A DNA stretch of 12,083 nucleotides from CAZJJK01 sp964546285. Its GTDB lineage: Bacteria; Spirochaetota; Spirochaetia; Treponematales; Breznakiellaceae. The stretch spans positions 1-12,083 of the forward strand of contig CAZJJK010000104.1 of NCBI GenBank assembly GCA_964546285.1. The letters are read 5' to 3'. Below the pieces are notes generated by a model that saw only the letters and a list, made by a program, of their open reading frames with translations, did no database searches and was not told the origin of the DNA. Below are positions 1 to 6,734 of this stretch, piece by piece. The position numbers were made by a program, and so were the translations under genes. Numbering within the stretch: the stretch's first letter is position 1; the number at the start of each line of letters is the position of its first letter.

Positions 1-16
1 AAGACTCAACGACCAA

Positions 17-583
17 ATGAAATTCATTTCCGAAATCGAAAAACTGAAAATCATCTATCGTCAAAACGGGGTTTTGGGCGGCGGCCGGCAGGAAAACAGC
101 GCGGAACATTCCTGGCACATCGCCCTTATGGCTATCGTCCTGCGAGAATACGCGAAAGAAAAGCTGGACTTGCTGAGAGTGGTGAAGATGTTGCTGATCC
201 ATGACCTGGTTGAAATCCACACCGGCGATACCTTTCTCTACGACACCCAGCGGCGGGAGGAGATAAAGGAGGCCGAACGAACCGCGGCGCTTCAGATCTT
301 CGGCCTCCTGCCGGAAGCGCAGGGCGCGGAATTCTTCACGCTTTGGGAAGAATTTGAGGCGAGGGATACGCCTGAGGCAGAGTACGCCGCCGTTATGGAC
401 AATCTGCAGCCGATATTGAATCATTTTCTCACGGACAACCAGAACATCAAGCACAAACGGATCGCGAAATCGCAAATTATCGCTAAAAAGCAATTGATTA
501 AGGATTATTCGGAGGAACTCTGGTGTTACGCCCTTGAGGTAATAGAGGCGAGCGTGGCTAAGGGCTTGTACCTTGACGAATAA
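17..583 (+). CDS. HD-domain phosphohydrolase (YfbR/HDDC2-like, putative 5'-deoxynucleotidase)
   Basis: This 188-residue soluble protein carries the metal-binding signature of HD phosphohydrolases: an AEHSW box with H31, the HD pair H62-D63 in LLIHDLVEI, and D128 in VMDNLQP. Spacing and length match the small YfbR/HDDC2 group, whose characterised members dephosphorylate (deoxy)nucleoside 5'-monophosphates using a divalent metal. The family-typical HTGDT stretch follows the HD pair. No signal peptide or membrane segment is seen, so it is expected to be cytosolic. Only 16 bases precede the ATG in this window and no clear Shine-Dalgarno is visible there, but the protein begins where family members normally do. 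A nucleotide-salvage or pool-cleaning role is an inference from the family; the exact substrate cannot be read from the sequence. The next gene on the same strand lies about 45 nt downstream. Confidence 0.85.
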   Translation: MKFISEIEKLKIIYRQNGVLGGGRQENSAEHSWHIALMAIVLREYAKEKLDLLRVVKMLLIHDLVEIHTGDTFLYDTQRREEIKEAERTAALQIFGLLPEAQGAEFFTLWEEFEARDTPEAEYAAVMDNLQPILNHFLTDNQNIKHKRIAKSQIIAKKQLIKDYSEELWCYALEVIEASVAKGLYLDE

Positions 584-593
584 GCGCCATAAT
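566..593 (+). promoter_or_regulatory. Possible promoter of the GGDEF gene
   Basis: TTGTAC at 566-571 and CATAAT at 588-593 are separated by 16 nt, a fair sigma-70-like pair. The -35 box lies inside the end of the HD-domain gene. Transcription would start near 600, leaving a leader of about 30 nt. The match is moderate and could be chance. Confidence 0.3.
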
Positions 594-628
594 TCAACCT
601 AAACGAATAAAGGAGCGATACAGGCAAG

Positions 629-2032
629 GTGAAAAGATCATTCCGCTATATTCGCGTCATGGTAACCGTTTTGATCGCGCTGATCGCGGTTTCCTCTTAT
701 TGGATCCTGTATATACCGATGCGGGACGCGATCAAACGGCTTATGGTCCATAATTTTGCCCTATCTTCCAACGCGATGGCGGAAAACGCGCTGGCCATCG
801 TCAAGCGCTGCGAGGAGGGGGCGGCGAGCCTTTCCAGCCGAACCATGCTAAAGCGCAATATGCTCGCTTACCGTGAAGGCAAGCTGACGCGCGAGGAATT
901 GGTGGCTATACATATCAGTCCATACAATGAGGGCGCGGCCGTTCTGGAGTTCATGTCTGGAACGATCCGCGTGATGGACGGTCAGGTACTCGCCGCCGCC
1001 GGTGAAAACTTCGATTTTTCCTCGGCGCTTTTGTCGAAAACCCAAACCTTAACGACACGGTTTATATATGAGCCACTTGCCGAAGGCGCGGCCAGTGCCG
1101 GTTTTAGCCGCGCGCTATCGCTGATCGTTGTCTCGCCCATCATTGAGGCGGGTTTGACTCTGGGCTATGATTGCGTCTATTTTGACATAGAGCGCGCTTT
1201 CAGCCGAATCGACGCCGAGGGGACAGCTCTGTCTGTCATTCCAGCCATCGAGGCGCTCGCCTTACGAGCGGCGACGACGGAAGTTATGCCATCGGATTTC
1301 CCCGATTTGTATCGCCGCGGTCCGGATATCGGTTTGTTCAGAATTATTCCCGATACGGACGCCGCCATCATCGTCAGAGGCAGTTATGACGAATTCTTCT
1401 CCTCCGGCACCCGCTTCGCGCTTATCAATCTTTTCCGTTTCCTTGGCATCCTCATCGTTCTTATCGCTGGCTCAAATATTTTTATCGTTTTTATACTGCG
1501 CCATTTCTTGAAAACCATGGAGCGGAGCCGTGACACCTTCCGCCAATACGCGCACCAAGACCCGTTGACCGGTTTGCTCTCCCGGCGTTTCCTTGATCAT
1601 TGGATAAACGTCGATCTAAAGAGCGAAGCTCCGCCTTTCACGGTGGTAATGATCGACCTGGACGGCTTCAAGGCGATAAACGATACGTTCGGGCATGAAC
1701 GCGGGGACGCTGCGCTGAAGCTGCTGGCGGAATTTATTGGCAACACCCTGCGCGCTGACGATCTCGCGATACGCTACGGCGGCGACGAATTTTTGTTAGT
1801 CGTACGTCATGGCGATGAGGAAGTGGCCGCGGATATCCTGCGTCGGCTAGAAAAACGGCTTCAAGAGGCCCCCTTCCACGGCGAAACTTTGCGGATATCC
1901 TGGGGTTTGTGCGATACAAAGAACCAAAAAACCACCAATAAAGCCGCCTTTGAGGAGCTGCTCAAGATTGCTGATACCGGCATGTACCACATGAAGCGGG
2001 AAAAGAAAGTGGAATATCGCCGCAAAGACTAA
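629..2032 (+). CDS. Membrane-anchored diguanylate cyclase with periplasmic sensor region (GGDEF)
   Basis: A 467-residue protein expected to make cyclic di-GMP from two GTP. Transmembrane segments at about 9-31 and 271-290 enclose a region of about 230 residues predicted to lie in the periplasm, in the arrangement of a Cache-like sensor, although no specific fold is recognisable. The GGDEF domain opens with DPLTGL (311-316). Metal-binding D343, guanine-contacting N351 and D360 are at the spacing known from PleD. The active-site motif is GGDEF at 384-388, so the enzyme should be active. An RxxD inhibitory site (R375-D378) sits exactly five residues before it, so product inhibition is expected. 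The start is GTG, the first start codon after an in-frame stop at 608-610. The best Shine-Dalgarno, AGGAG at 611-615, is unusually far (13 nt) from it. The sensed signal is unknown. Confidence 0.92.
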   Translation: MKRSFRYIRVMVTVLIALIAVSSYWILYIPMRDAIKRLMVHNFALSSNAMAENALAIVKRCEEGAASLSSRTMLKRNMLAYREGKLTREELVAIHISPYNEGAAVLEFMSGTIRVMDGQVLAAAGENFDFSSALLSKTQTLTTRFIYEPLAEGAASAGFSRALSLIVVSPIIEAGLTLGYDCVYFDIERAFSRIDAEGTALSVIPAIEALALRAATTEVMPSDFPDLYRRGPDIGLFRIIPDTDAAIIVRGSYDEFFSSGTRFALINLFRFLGILIVLIAGSNIFIVFILRHFLKTMERSRDTFRQYAHQDPLTGLLSRRFLDHWINVDLKSEAPPFTVVMIDLDGFKAINDTFGHERGDAALKLLAEFIGNTLRADDLAIRYGGDEFLLVVRHGDEEVAADILRRLEKRLQEAPFHGETLRISWGLCDTKNQKTTNKAAFEELLKIADTGMYHMKREKKVEYRRKD

Positions 2033-2096
2033 AATCCTTTTTTACTAAATCGCCAAAATCAAGCACGGACGCCGTTCCAACCCGTACCGCTGTTAT

Positions 2097-2101
2097 GGAG
2101 G
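2097..2101 (+). promoter_or_regulatory. Shine-Dalgarno deciding the Rpn-like start
   Basis: GGAGG is followed by a 5-nt spacer and ATG 2107. It overlaps the alternative in-frame ATG at 2095, which has no ribosome binding site of its own, so 2107 is the likely start. Confidence 0.75.
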
Positions 2102-2106
2102 CCGCC

Positions 2107-2793
2107 ATGACAGCCAAACGCCGCGAACTTTTGAACCATGAACCAATCCCCTTACTCAACGATATCGTATTCCGCTACGTCTTTGGCGAGGCGGACAGCC
2201 TGCCGTACCTCAAGGCCATGCTTAACGCCTTTTTCGCCTACGCCGGCGTGCCGACAGTCGCCGAGCTGAGCCTTCTGGCACGCCGCCTTAGCCCGCGCGC
2301 CCAAGGCGAAAAATACGTGTACCTAGATATTGTAGCCAAAGACGAAACCGGCCGTCTCGTGGAAATTGGAGTGCGGACATATAGGCAAGCCAGTTTGTCA
2401 GAACGCTCCTTGTTCTACTGGAGCCAGCTCTACTCCCGCCAGCTCTATACGCCAAAGGAATACGACAAACTCCGGCCGGTCATCTGTATCAGCCTCTTAC
2501 CGTTTACCCTAACGTCCGGCGAAAAGTGGTATACTATAGACAGGCTCTTGATGACCGATCATCTTCAGTTGCACTTCATCGAGCTGCCGAAACTGCCGGC
2601 GGTAGTGATAGCCGACGCTGAAAAATGGGCGCGCTTCCTGGCGGCGGAAGGGAGAGCGCCGGAGGCGGCAGCGAAGCTCGCCGCCAGCGATGAAATGCTT
2701 GCCGAGGTTCATCGGCGGTACGAAGAGTTTATGAGTATCGACGGGAAAGTCTTGGCCGCGATCGCCAGGGAAAAGCGCTTTACTTATAAATAA
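2107..2793 (+). CDS. Rpn-family PD-(D/E)XK nuclease-like protein, probably catalytically degenerate
   Basis: This 228-residue protein has the layout of the Rpn/PDDEXK_2 family (recombination-promoting nuclease, often annotated as putative transposase). It has an N-terminal NDIVFRYVFG box (18-27), a core strand LDIVAKDETGR (73-83), then a YWSQLYSRQL helix and a Y-x-x-L-R-P-V-I-x-I-S-L-L strand. D74 of the nuclease core is present. The position 14 residues later, normally the catalytic Glu of an I-E-x-Q/K motif, is G88, and the Gln/Lys position is R90. The active site therefore looks lost. The C-terminus also ends earlier than usual for the family, without the common Gly/Arg/Glu-rich tail. ATG at 2107 is preferred over ATG 2095 because GGAGG (2097-2101) lies 5 nt before it. 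Intact relatives promote recombination by DNA cleavage; whether this copy does anything is unknown. Confidence 0.8.
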   Translation: MTAKRRELLNHEPIPLLNDIVFRYVFGEADSLPYLKAMLNAFFAYAGVPTVAELSLLARRLSPRAQGEKYVYLDIVAKDETGRLVEIGVRTYRQASLSERSLFYWSQLYSRQLYTPKEYDKLRPVICISLLPFTLTSGEKWYTIDRLLMTDHLQLHFIELPKLPAVVIADAEKWARFLAAEGRAPEAAAKLAASDEMLAEVHRRYEEFMSIDGKVLAAIAREKRFTYK

Positions 2794-2820
2794 ACGGAAA
2801 CATTGGGCAGGCTAAGAAAT

Positions 2821-3576
2821 ATGATTGATAATACTATGCGTTTCAGTGATAGAGTAGACAATTATCAAAAGTTTCGGCCCTCATATACATCTGAAACGGT
2901 GGACTATATTTTTAATAACTTTGGATTATCGCAAAATTCAAGCCTAGCTGATATTGGTTCTGGAACAGGAATATTTACGGAAACCTTATTACCCAGGTGC
3001 AAAACGGTTTTCGCGGTTGAGCCAAACCCAGAAATGCGCAAAGCCGCTGATAAAAGGCTTTCATCCTATACATCATACAAAGCTGTTAATGGAACATCCG
3101 AAAAAACGTCATTACGTGAAAACGCGGTTGACGGTATTACGGCGGCGCAGGCTTTTCATTGGTTTAATATTGAGGAAACAAAAAAAGAGTTTAATAGAAT
3201 ATTAAGAAATGACGGCTATGTATTTTTAATATGGAACAAAAGAATAGCGAACACGGCGTTCTTACAAGCCTATGAAAAAATTTTAACACGCAGTATTCCA
3301 GACTATTCGGAGCTCAACCACAATAATATTACTCCAGAAATAATGAAGGCATTTTTGATCAATAATTATGAAGAAGCCGTATTCAAAAATAAACAGATAT
3401 TTACTCTTGATGGAGTATTGGGGCGGGTAAGTTCATCATCATATACGCCAAAACAAGAGACGGAAGAATTCAAAATGATAGAAAAGGAAATAGTCAAAGC
3501 ATTTAATCAGTATTCAGCGGGAGGACTAATAGAATTTAACTATAATACGGTCGTTTACTCAGGAAAAATAACTTAA
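2821..3576 (+). CDS. Class I SAM-dependent methyltransferase
   Basis: A 251-residue soluble protein of the Methyltransf_11/25 group. SAM-binding motif I is DIGSGTG at 44-50, and an acidic residue after strand 2 (E67 in AVEPN) should hold the ribose hydroxyls. The AAQAFHWF stretch is typical of a subfamily of small-molecule methyltransferases whose substrates are mostly unknown, and the opening RFSDRVDNYQKFRPSY is typical of the same subfamily. ATG 2821 is chosen because it gives the family's usual N-terminus. An upstream TTG at 2803 and a downstream ATG at 2836 are alternatives, and none has a strong Shine-Dalgarno. The gene is visibly richer in A+T than its flanks and uses many ATA, AAT, TTA and AAA codons, suggesting recent acquisition. 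It follows the Rpn-like gene by 27 nt. The methyl acceptor cannot be predicted. Confidence 0.85.
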   Translation: MIDNTMRFSDRVDNYQKFRPSYTSETVDYIFNNFGLSQNSSLADIGSGTGIFTETLLPRCKTVFAVEPNPEMRKAADKRLSSYTSYKAVNGTSEKTSLRENAVDGITAAQAFHWFNIEETKKEFNRILRNDGYVFLIWNKRIANTAFLQAYEKILTRSIPDYSELNHNNITPEIMKAFLINNYEEAVFKNKQIFTLDGVLGRVSSSSYTPKQETEEFKMIEKEIVKAFNQYSAGGLIEFNYNTVVYSGKIT

Positions 3577-3754
3577 AACACAGAATCAGTCTTGTATCAA
3601 TTTTATCAGGCGGTTCTCTTTGGTCATGCACACTCTTTAGTTTAACGCGCCAAGTCTCGCGCTTACGCATAGGGATATACAAAGTAGCCTAGAAATCCGA
3701 AGCGAAGGCTTAAAGGAAGGCCATAGAGGTCTGTGGTTTAGCTTCAAAACTCGA

Positions 3755-3796
3755 TTTTATCCTTGAGGCGCTTCATCGTTTTAGGATAAAAGCGCC
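3755..3796 (-). terminator. Overlapping stem-loops at the 3' end of the ABC operon
   Basis: Two perfect inverted repeats share this stretch. TTTTATCCT (3755-3763) pairs with AGGATAAAA (3783-3791), a 9-bp stem. GGCGCTT (3767-3773) pairs with AAGCGCC (3790-3796), a 7-bp stem. They cannot both form because they compete for bases 3790-3791. They lie at and just beyond the stop codon of the ATPase gene, where a terminator or 3'-end stabilising structure would be expected. There is no strong U-run after the stems on the minus strand, so intrinsic termination is not certain. Confidence 0.4.
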
Positions 3797-4572
3797 CTAT
3801 CCCCCGCGAATTCTTTATTGCGTAGTGTTCTAAAACGATGGACCAAGCCTTCTACCGTAAGCCGCGTTTTTTCATCGCCCCCTACATCCATGATTATTTC
3901 TCCCTTGTCCATCATGATAAGCCGCGTCCCAAGCATTATCGCTCGGGACATCTCATGGGTCACCATGAGAACCGCCAATTGATATTCCTGAGCGAACTTT
4001 TCAGTTAATCCTAAAATTTTTTCCGCGTTCGCCGGGTCTAAGGCAGCGGTATGCTCATCCAAAAGAAGAACCGCCGGTTTCGCCAAAACCGCCATAAGCA
4101 AGGTCAGGGCTTGACGCTGCCCGCCTGAAAGACGGGATACGTTTTCATTCAAGCGGTATTCAAGACCCATGTCCAGCTCCGCCAATCGCTCCCGAAATTC
4201 GATCCTACGCGCCTTTGTCATAGCGACGGCCAGGCTTTTGGCCCCTTTTTTAGCCGCTACCGCCAAATTATCTTCCACCGACATCTCCGCCGCCGTCCCC
4301 CCCAGTGGATTCTGGAAAACGCGGCCTATGGATCTGGCTCGATGAAATTCTCGCTCTCGTGTCCGATCTATCCCGTTAATGAGAACCTGACCTGAACTCG
4401 GTGAGATTGAAGCGGCCACAACATTAAGGAGAGTACTCTTTCCCGCGCCATTAGAGCCGATAATCGTGGCGAATTCTCCGTTTTCCAGTTTAAGATTGAT
4501 ACCGTCCAAGGCCCGGCGCTCATCCTGCGTGTTTGGATTGAATATCACGCTAAGGTTCCGTAGTTCAATCAT
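3781..4572 (-). CDS. ABC importer ATP-binding subunit (TrpX-type system)
   Basis: A 263-residue cytoplasmic ATPase that powers the importer encoded with it. All nucleotide-binding elements are present: Walker A GSNGAGKST (39-47), Q-loop Q87, signature LSGGQ (148-152), Walker B ending in D172-E173, D-loop ALDP, and switch H206. It resembles the ATPases paired with ABC_sub_bind (TrpX-like) binding proteins, including the HTAALDP stretch after Walker B. Its ATG overlaps the permease stop as ATGA (4 nt), so the two are translationally coupled and expected in fixed ratio. It is the last gene of the operon. A single ATPase gene implies a homodimer. Confidence 0.92.
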   Translation of the reverse strand: MIELRNLSVIFNPNTQDERRALDGINLKLENGEFATIIGSNGAGKSTLLNVVAASISPSSGQVLINGIDRTREREFHRARSIGRVFQNPLGGTAAEMSVEDNLAVAAKKGAKSLAVAMTKARRIEFRERLAELDMGLEYRLNENVSRLSGGQRQALTLLMAVLAKPAVLLLDEHTAALDPANAEKILGLTEKFAQEYQLAVLMVTHEMSRAIMLGTRLIMMDKGEIIMDVGGDEKTRLTVEGLVHRFRTLRNKEFAGDRALLS

Positions 4573-5504
4573 AGGGTTCCCTCCGCGTCCTTTACGGATC
4601 GACGTAGGGCCGCCTTGCGGGCGGTGCTATCGGACATACGGGAACGGAATTTACCGATGCTGAGGGATAAAACTATCATTAACGCGGTGACTAGGCGGAG
4701 ATCGTTGGGAGTAATACCGGCGAAATAGCCGTAAAACCGAGCGCGGAACATGATCGCTTTAAAGATGATGGCGCCTAGAATCGCCCGAGCAAGCTGACCG
4801 CCAATACGATTGGTTCTGAAAATAAGTTCGCCTATCATCACTGAGGCCAAACCCAGGGCAACCACGCCGGCTCCAAGGTTCACGTCGGCGAAGCCGTGGT
4901 GTTGGGAGGCCAAAGCGCCGGAAAAAGCCGCGAAAGCGTTGGCTAAGGCAACTCCAGCTATTTTATAGGCTTTAGGATCGGAGCCCGAGGCCGTTACCAT
5001 ACGTTCGTTATCACCCAAAGCACCCAGGGTTAGTCCGAATTCGGTGTGGAAGAAAATATCCAGCAGTATTATAACTAATAGCGCTAAAAGCAGATAAAAA
5101 ATGGTTAAGGAAAGATCGCCTTCAAGACCGGGCAGCCAAGCCCGGCCAAAATCCACCAAGGGACGCCTTCCTATCAATTGTATGTTGGATCGGCCACCCA
5201 TAACCCTCAGGTTTACCGAATAGAGACCGGTCATAACGACGATACCGGCTAGAAGGGGCGGTACATGGAAGCGGTTATGGATAAAGGCCGTACAGGCTCC
5301 CGCGAGAGCCCCAGCGGCCATGGCAATCAGCGCTCCAAGGGGGAAGGATAAGCCGCCGCTCACGGCGGCGGCGGCGCAAGCCGCGCCCAAAGGAAAACTA
5401 CCTTCCACGGTCAAATCGGGAAAGTCCAGTACCCGAAAGGTGATAAACACGCCAACGGCTAAAATGCCGTATACCAAGCCTTCTACCAGTATCGCCTCAA
5501 TCAT
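4569..5504 (-). CDS. ABC importer permease (BPD_transp_2 family)
   Basis: A 311-residue, very hydrophobic protein with about eight or nine predicted membrane spans, of the family that includes branched-chain amino acid and TrpX-linked permeases. The N-terminal DFPDLTVEGSFPLGAA stretch (about residues 27-42) is a hallmark of permeases that accompany ABC_sub_bind binding proteins. The cytoplasmic loop LGDNERM...SGSDP...KIAG is the likely contact with the ATPase. The start codon follows the stop of the binding-protein gene with a 1-nt gap and has only a weak ribosome site, so translation probably depends on the upstream gene. As only one permease gene is present, the channel is presumably a homodimer. 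Confidence 0.92.
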   Translation of the reverse strand: MIEAILVEGLVYGILAVGVFITFRVLDFPDLTVEGSFPLGAACAAAAVSGGLSFPLGALIAMAAGALAGACTAFIHNRFHVPPLLAGIVVMTGLYSVNLRVMGGRSNIQLIGRRPLVDFGRAWLPGLEGDLSLTIFYLLLALLVIILLDIFFHTEFGLTLGALGDNERMVTASGSDPKAYKIAGVALANAFAAFSGALASQHHGFADVNLGAGVVALGLASVMIGELIFRTNRIGGQLARAILGAIIFKAIMFRARFYGYFAGITPNDLRLVTALMIVLSLSIGKFRSRMSDSTARKAALRRSVKDAEGTL

Positions 5505-5505
5505 C

Positions 5506-6501
5506 TTACCGTGAGCTTATCACGAGAGATGCTCTATCGACCAGCTCTTGGGGAACCTCTATTCCAAGTTCTTTGGCCACATCCAGGTTCAACACTAGAG
5601 CTTGTTCCTTTGGGTCCTCCGCGAAGTATGTGGGGATATCGGAAGTTTTCTTGCCCCGGAGTACATCAAGCACGATACGGCCGGTCGCCCTTCCCATCTG
5701 ATAGTAGTCAAAACCCACAGCGGCCAGGACAGGGACGGTTTCCGCCGAACTGGGGTCGGAACTTAAAAGGGGCAATTTGTTCTTTAAGCAGAGATCGGCG
5801 ACCGTGGATATAGCGGAGAAGACGGTATTGTCCGTGGAAAGGTAGATACCGTCAACTCTTCCCACGAGGGAGCTGAGAGCCTGGCTCACTTCAGCGGAGT
5901 TGGACACCACGGCGCTTACGAACTTAAGTCCTTTAGCTTCGCAGTAGGCTTGAGCCTTTTTAGCGGTAGTCACCGAATTGGCTTCCCCGGCGTTGTACAC
6001 ATGACCGATTCTCGCGACCGAGGGTTTAAGGAGCAATAGGGTGTCGATCTGGCTTTCCACGGGCGGTAGGTCGGAGGTGCCCGTGATATTCGCGCCGCCC
6101 TTATCGAAAGATTCCACTAAGCCGACGGCTACAGGGTCGGTTACCGCGGAATAGATAAGCGGTATATCGGTAATGACATTGGCTAAGGCTATGGCTGTCG
6201 GGGTTGCTATGCCCACCGCTACCGTCACCTTATCCATCTTAAACTTTTGAGCGATCTGAGTAGCGGTGGCAGGCTCGCCATTCGCGTTCTGAAGATCGAA
6301 ACGCGCTTTTGGAATAAGCGCTGTCACTTCTTCCATGATACCTTTTTCAAGAGCATCCAAGGCTGGATGTGCGACTATTTTTGCGATACCTATAAGCGGC
6401 GCGTCCGTAGAATCGGCGACTTCCGCCGCTGGGGACGCGAAACCCTGGCCTAGGAAGGTAAAAAACAACAATACCACTAAACCAATCCGTAACTCTTTCA
6501 T
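5506..6501 (-). CDS. ABC importer periplasmic binding protein (ABC_sub_bind / TrpX-like)
   Basis: A 331-residue secreted solute-binding protein. Residues 1-22 form a Sec signal peptide (positive MKELR start, hydrophobic core, likely cut after GFA). There is no lipobox cysteine, so it should be soluble in the periplasm and not a lipoprotein. Family landmarks are the IVAHPALDALEKG box, AIATP-like VGIATPTA, the AVTDPVAVGLV motif, NITGTSDLPPV and the IGHVYNAGEANS stretch. Characterised relatives (TrpX) bind tryptophan or other aromatic amino acids; cargo here is inferred only from that. The first gene of the operon, it has a good Shine-Dalgarno, AAGGAG (6508-6513 on the plus strand), 6 nt before the ATG. 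Confidence 0.9.
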   Translation of the reverse strand: MKELRIGLVVLLFFTFLGQGFASPAAEVADSTDAPLIGIAKIVAHPALDALEKGIMEEVTALIPKARFDLQNANGEPATATQIAQKFKMDKVTVAVGIATPTAIALANVITDIPLIYSAVTDPVAVGLVESFDKGGANITGTSDLPPVESQIDTLLLLKPSVARIGHVYNAGEANSVTTAKKAQAYCEAKGLKFVSAVVSNSAEVSQALSSLVGRVDGIYLSTDNTVFSAISTVADLCLKNKLPLLSSDPSSAETVPVLAAVGFDYYQMGRATGRIVLDVLRGKKTSDIPTYFAEDPKEQALVLNLDVAKELGIEVPQELVDRASLVISSR

Positions 6502-6522
6502 ACCTGACTCCTTTTTAGTTTC

Positions 6523-6534
6523 TTTCTATAGAAA
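6523..6534. promoter_or_regulatory. Perfect 12-bp palindrome, candidate operator of the ABC operon
   Basis: TTTCTATAGAAA is identical on both strands. It begins 9 nt downstream of the -10 box of the ABC operon promoter, so it covers roughly +2 to +13 of the transcript and precedes the ribosome site. That is a classic location for a repressor operator. It does not resemble the E. coli TrpR box. The regulator is unknown. Confidence 0.45.
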
Positions 6535-6542
6535 CATACAGC

Positions 6543-6571
6543 ACTATACCGCTACACGCTTTTATCGTCAA
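6543..6571 (-). promoter_or_regulatory. Sigma-70-type promoter of the ABC importer operon
   Basis: On the minus strand TTGACG (6566-6571) and TATAGT (6543-6548) are separated by exactly 17 nt, which is near consensus. Transcription should begin around 6536, giving a leader of about 35 nt, too short for a T-box or riboswitch. It drives the binding protein, permease and ATPase genes as one unit. Confidence 0.75.
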
Positions 6572-6697
6572 CGCGATCAAGCCGACGCCCCAATTAGTTG
6601 TATATGGCGACTCGGAAAGAGTGCCGCGCCCCTGGACGGCACATGGTTTCCAAGGCAAGAATCGCGAAGTGGTCCTTGTACCGCATGGACGCGGAGC

Positions 6698-6725
6698 TTG
6701 CCCGAGCGGCCAAGCCCGGTATACA
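6698..6725 (+). promoter_or_regulatory. Possible promoter placing the start of transcription at ATG 6735
   Basis: TTGCCC (6698-6703) and TATACA (6720-6725) are separated by 16 nt. The -10 box ends 9 nt before ATG 6735, so the transcript would have almost no leader, consistent with the lack of a Shine-Dalgarno before that ATG. The match to consensus is moderate. Confidence 0.35.
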
Positions 6726-6734
6726 CTGAAACAC

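Noticed and set aside
2803..2820. TTG start for the methyltransferase
   Set aside because: It adds six residues not usual in the family and has no better ribosome site than ATG 2821.
3577..3780. Possible gene remnant between the methyltransferase and the ABC operon, including a short minus-strand frame starting MKRLKDKIEF
   Set aside because: All frames are interrupted within about 45 codons and nothing is recognisable.
6621..6734. N-terminal extension of the SDR-like frame to GTG 6621
   Set aside because: The residues look like translated non-coding DNA, and the Rossmann-like fold starts right after ATG 6735.
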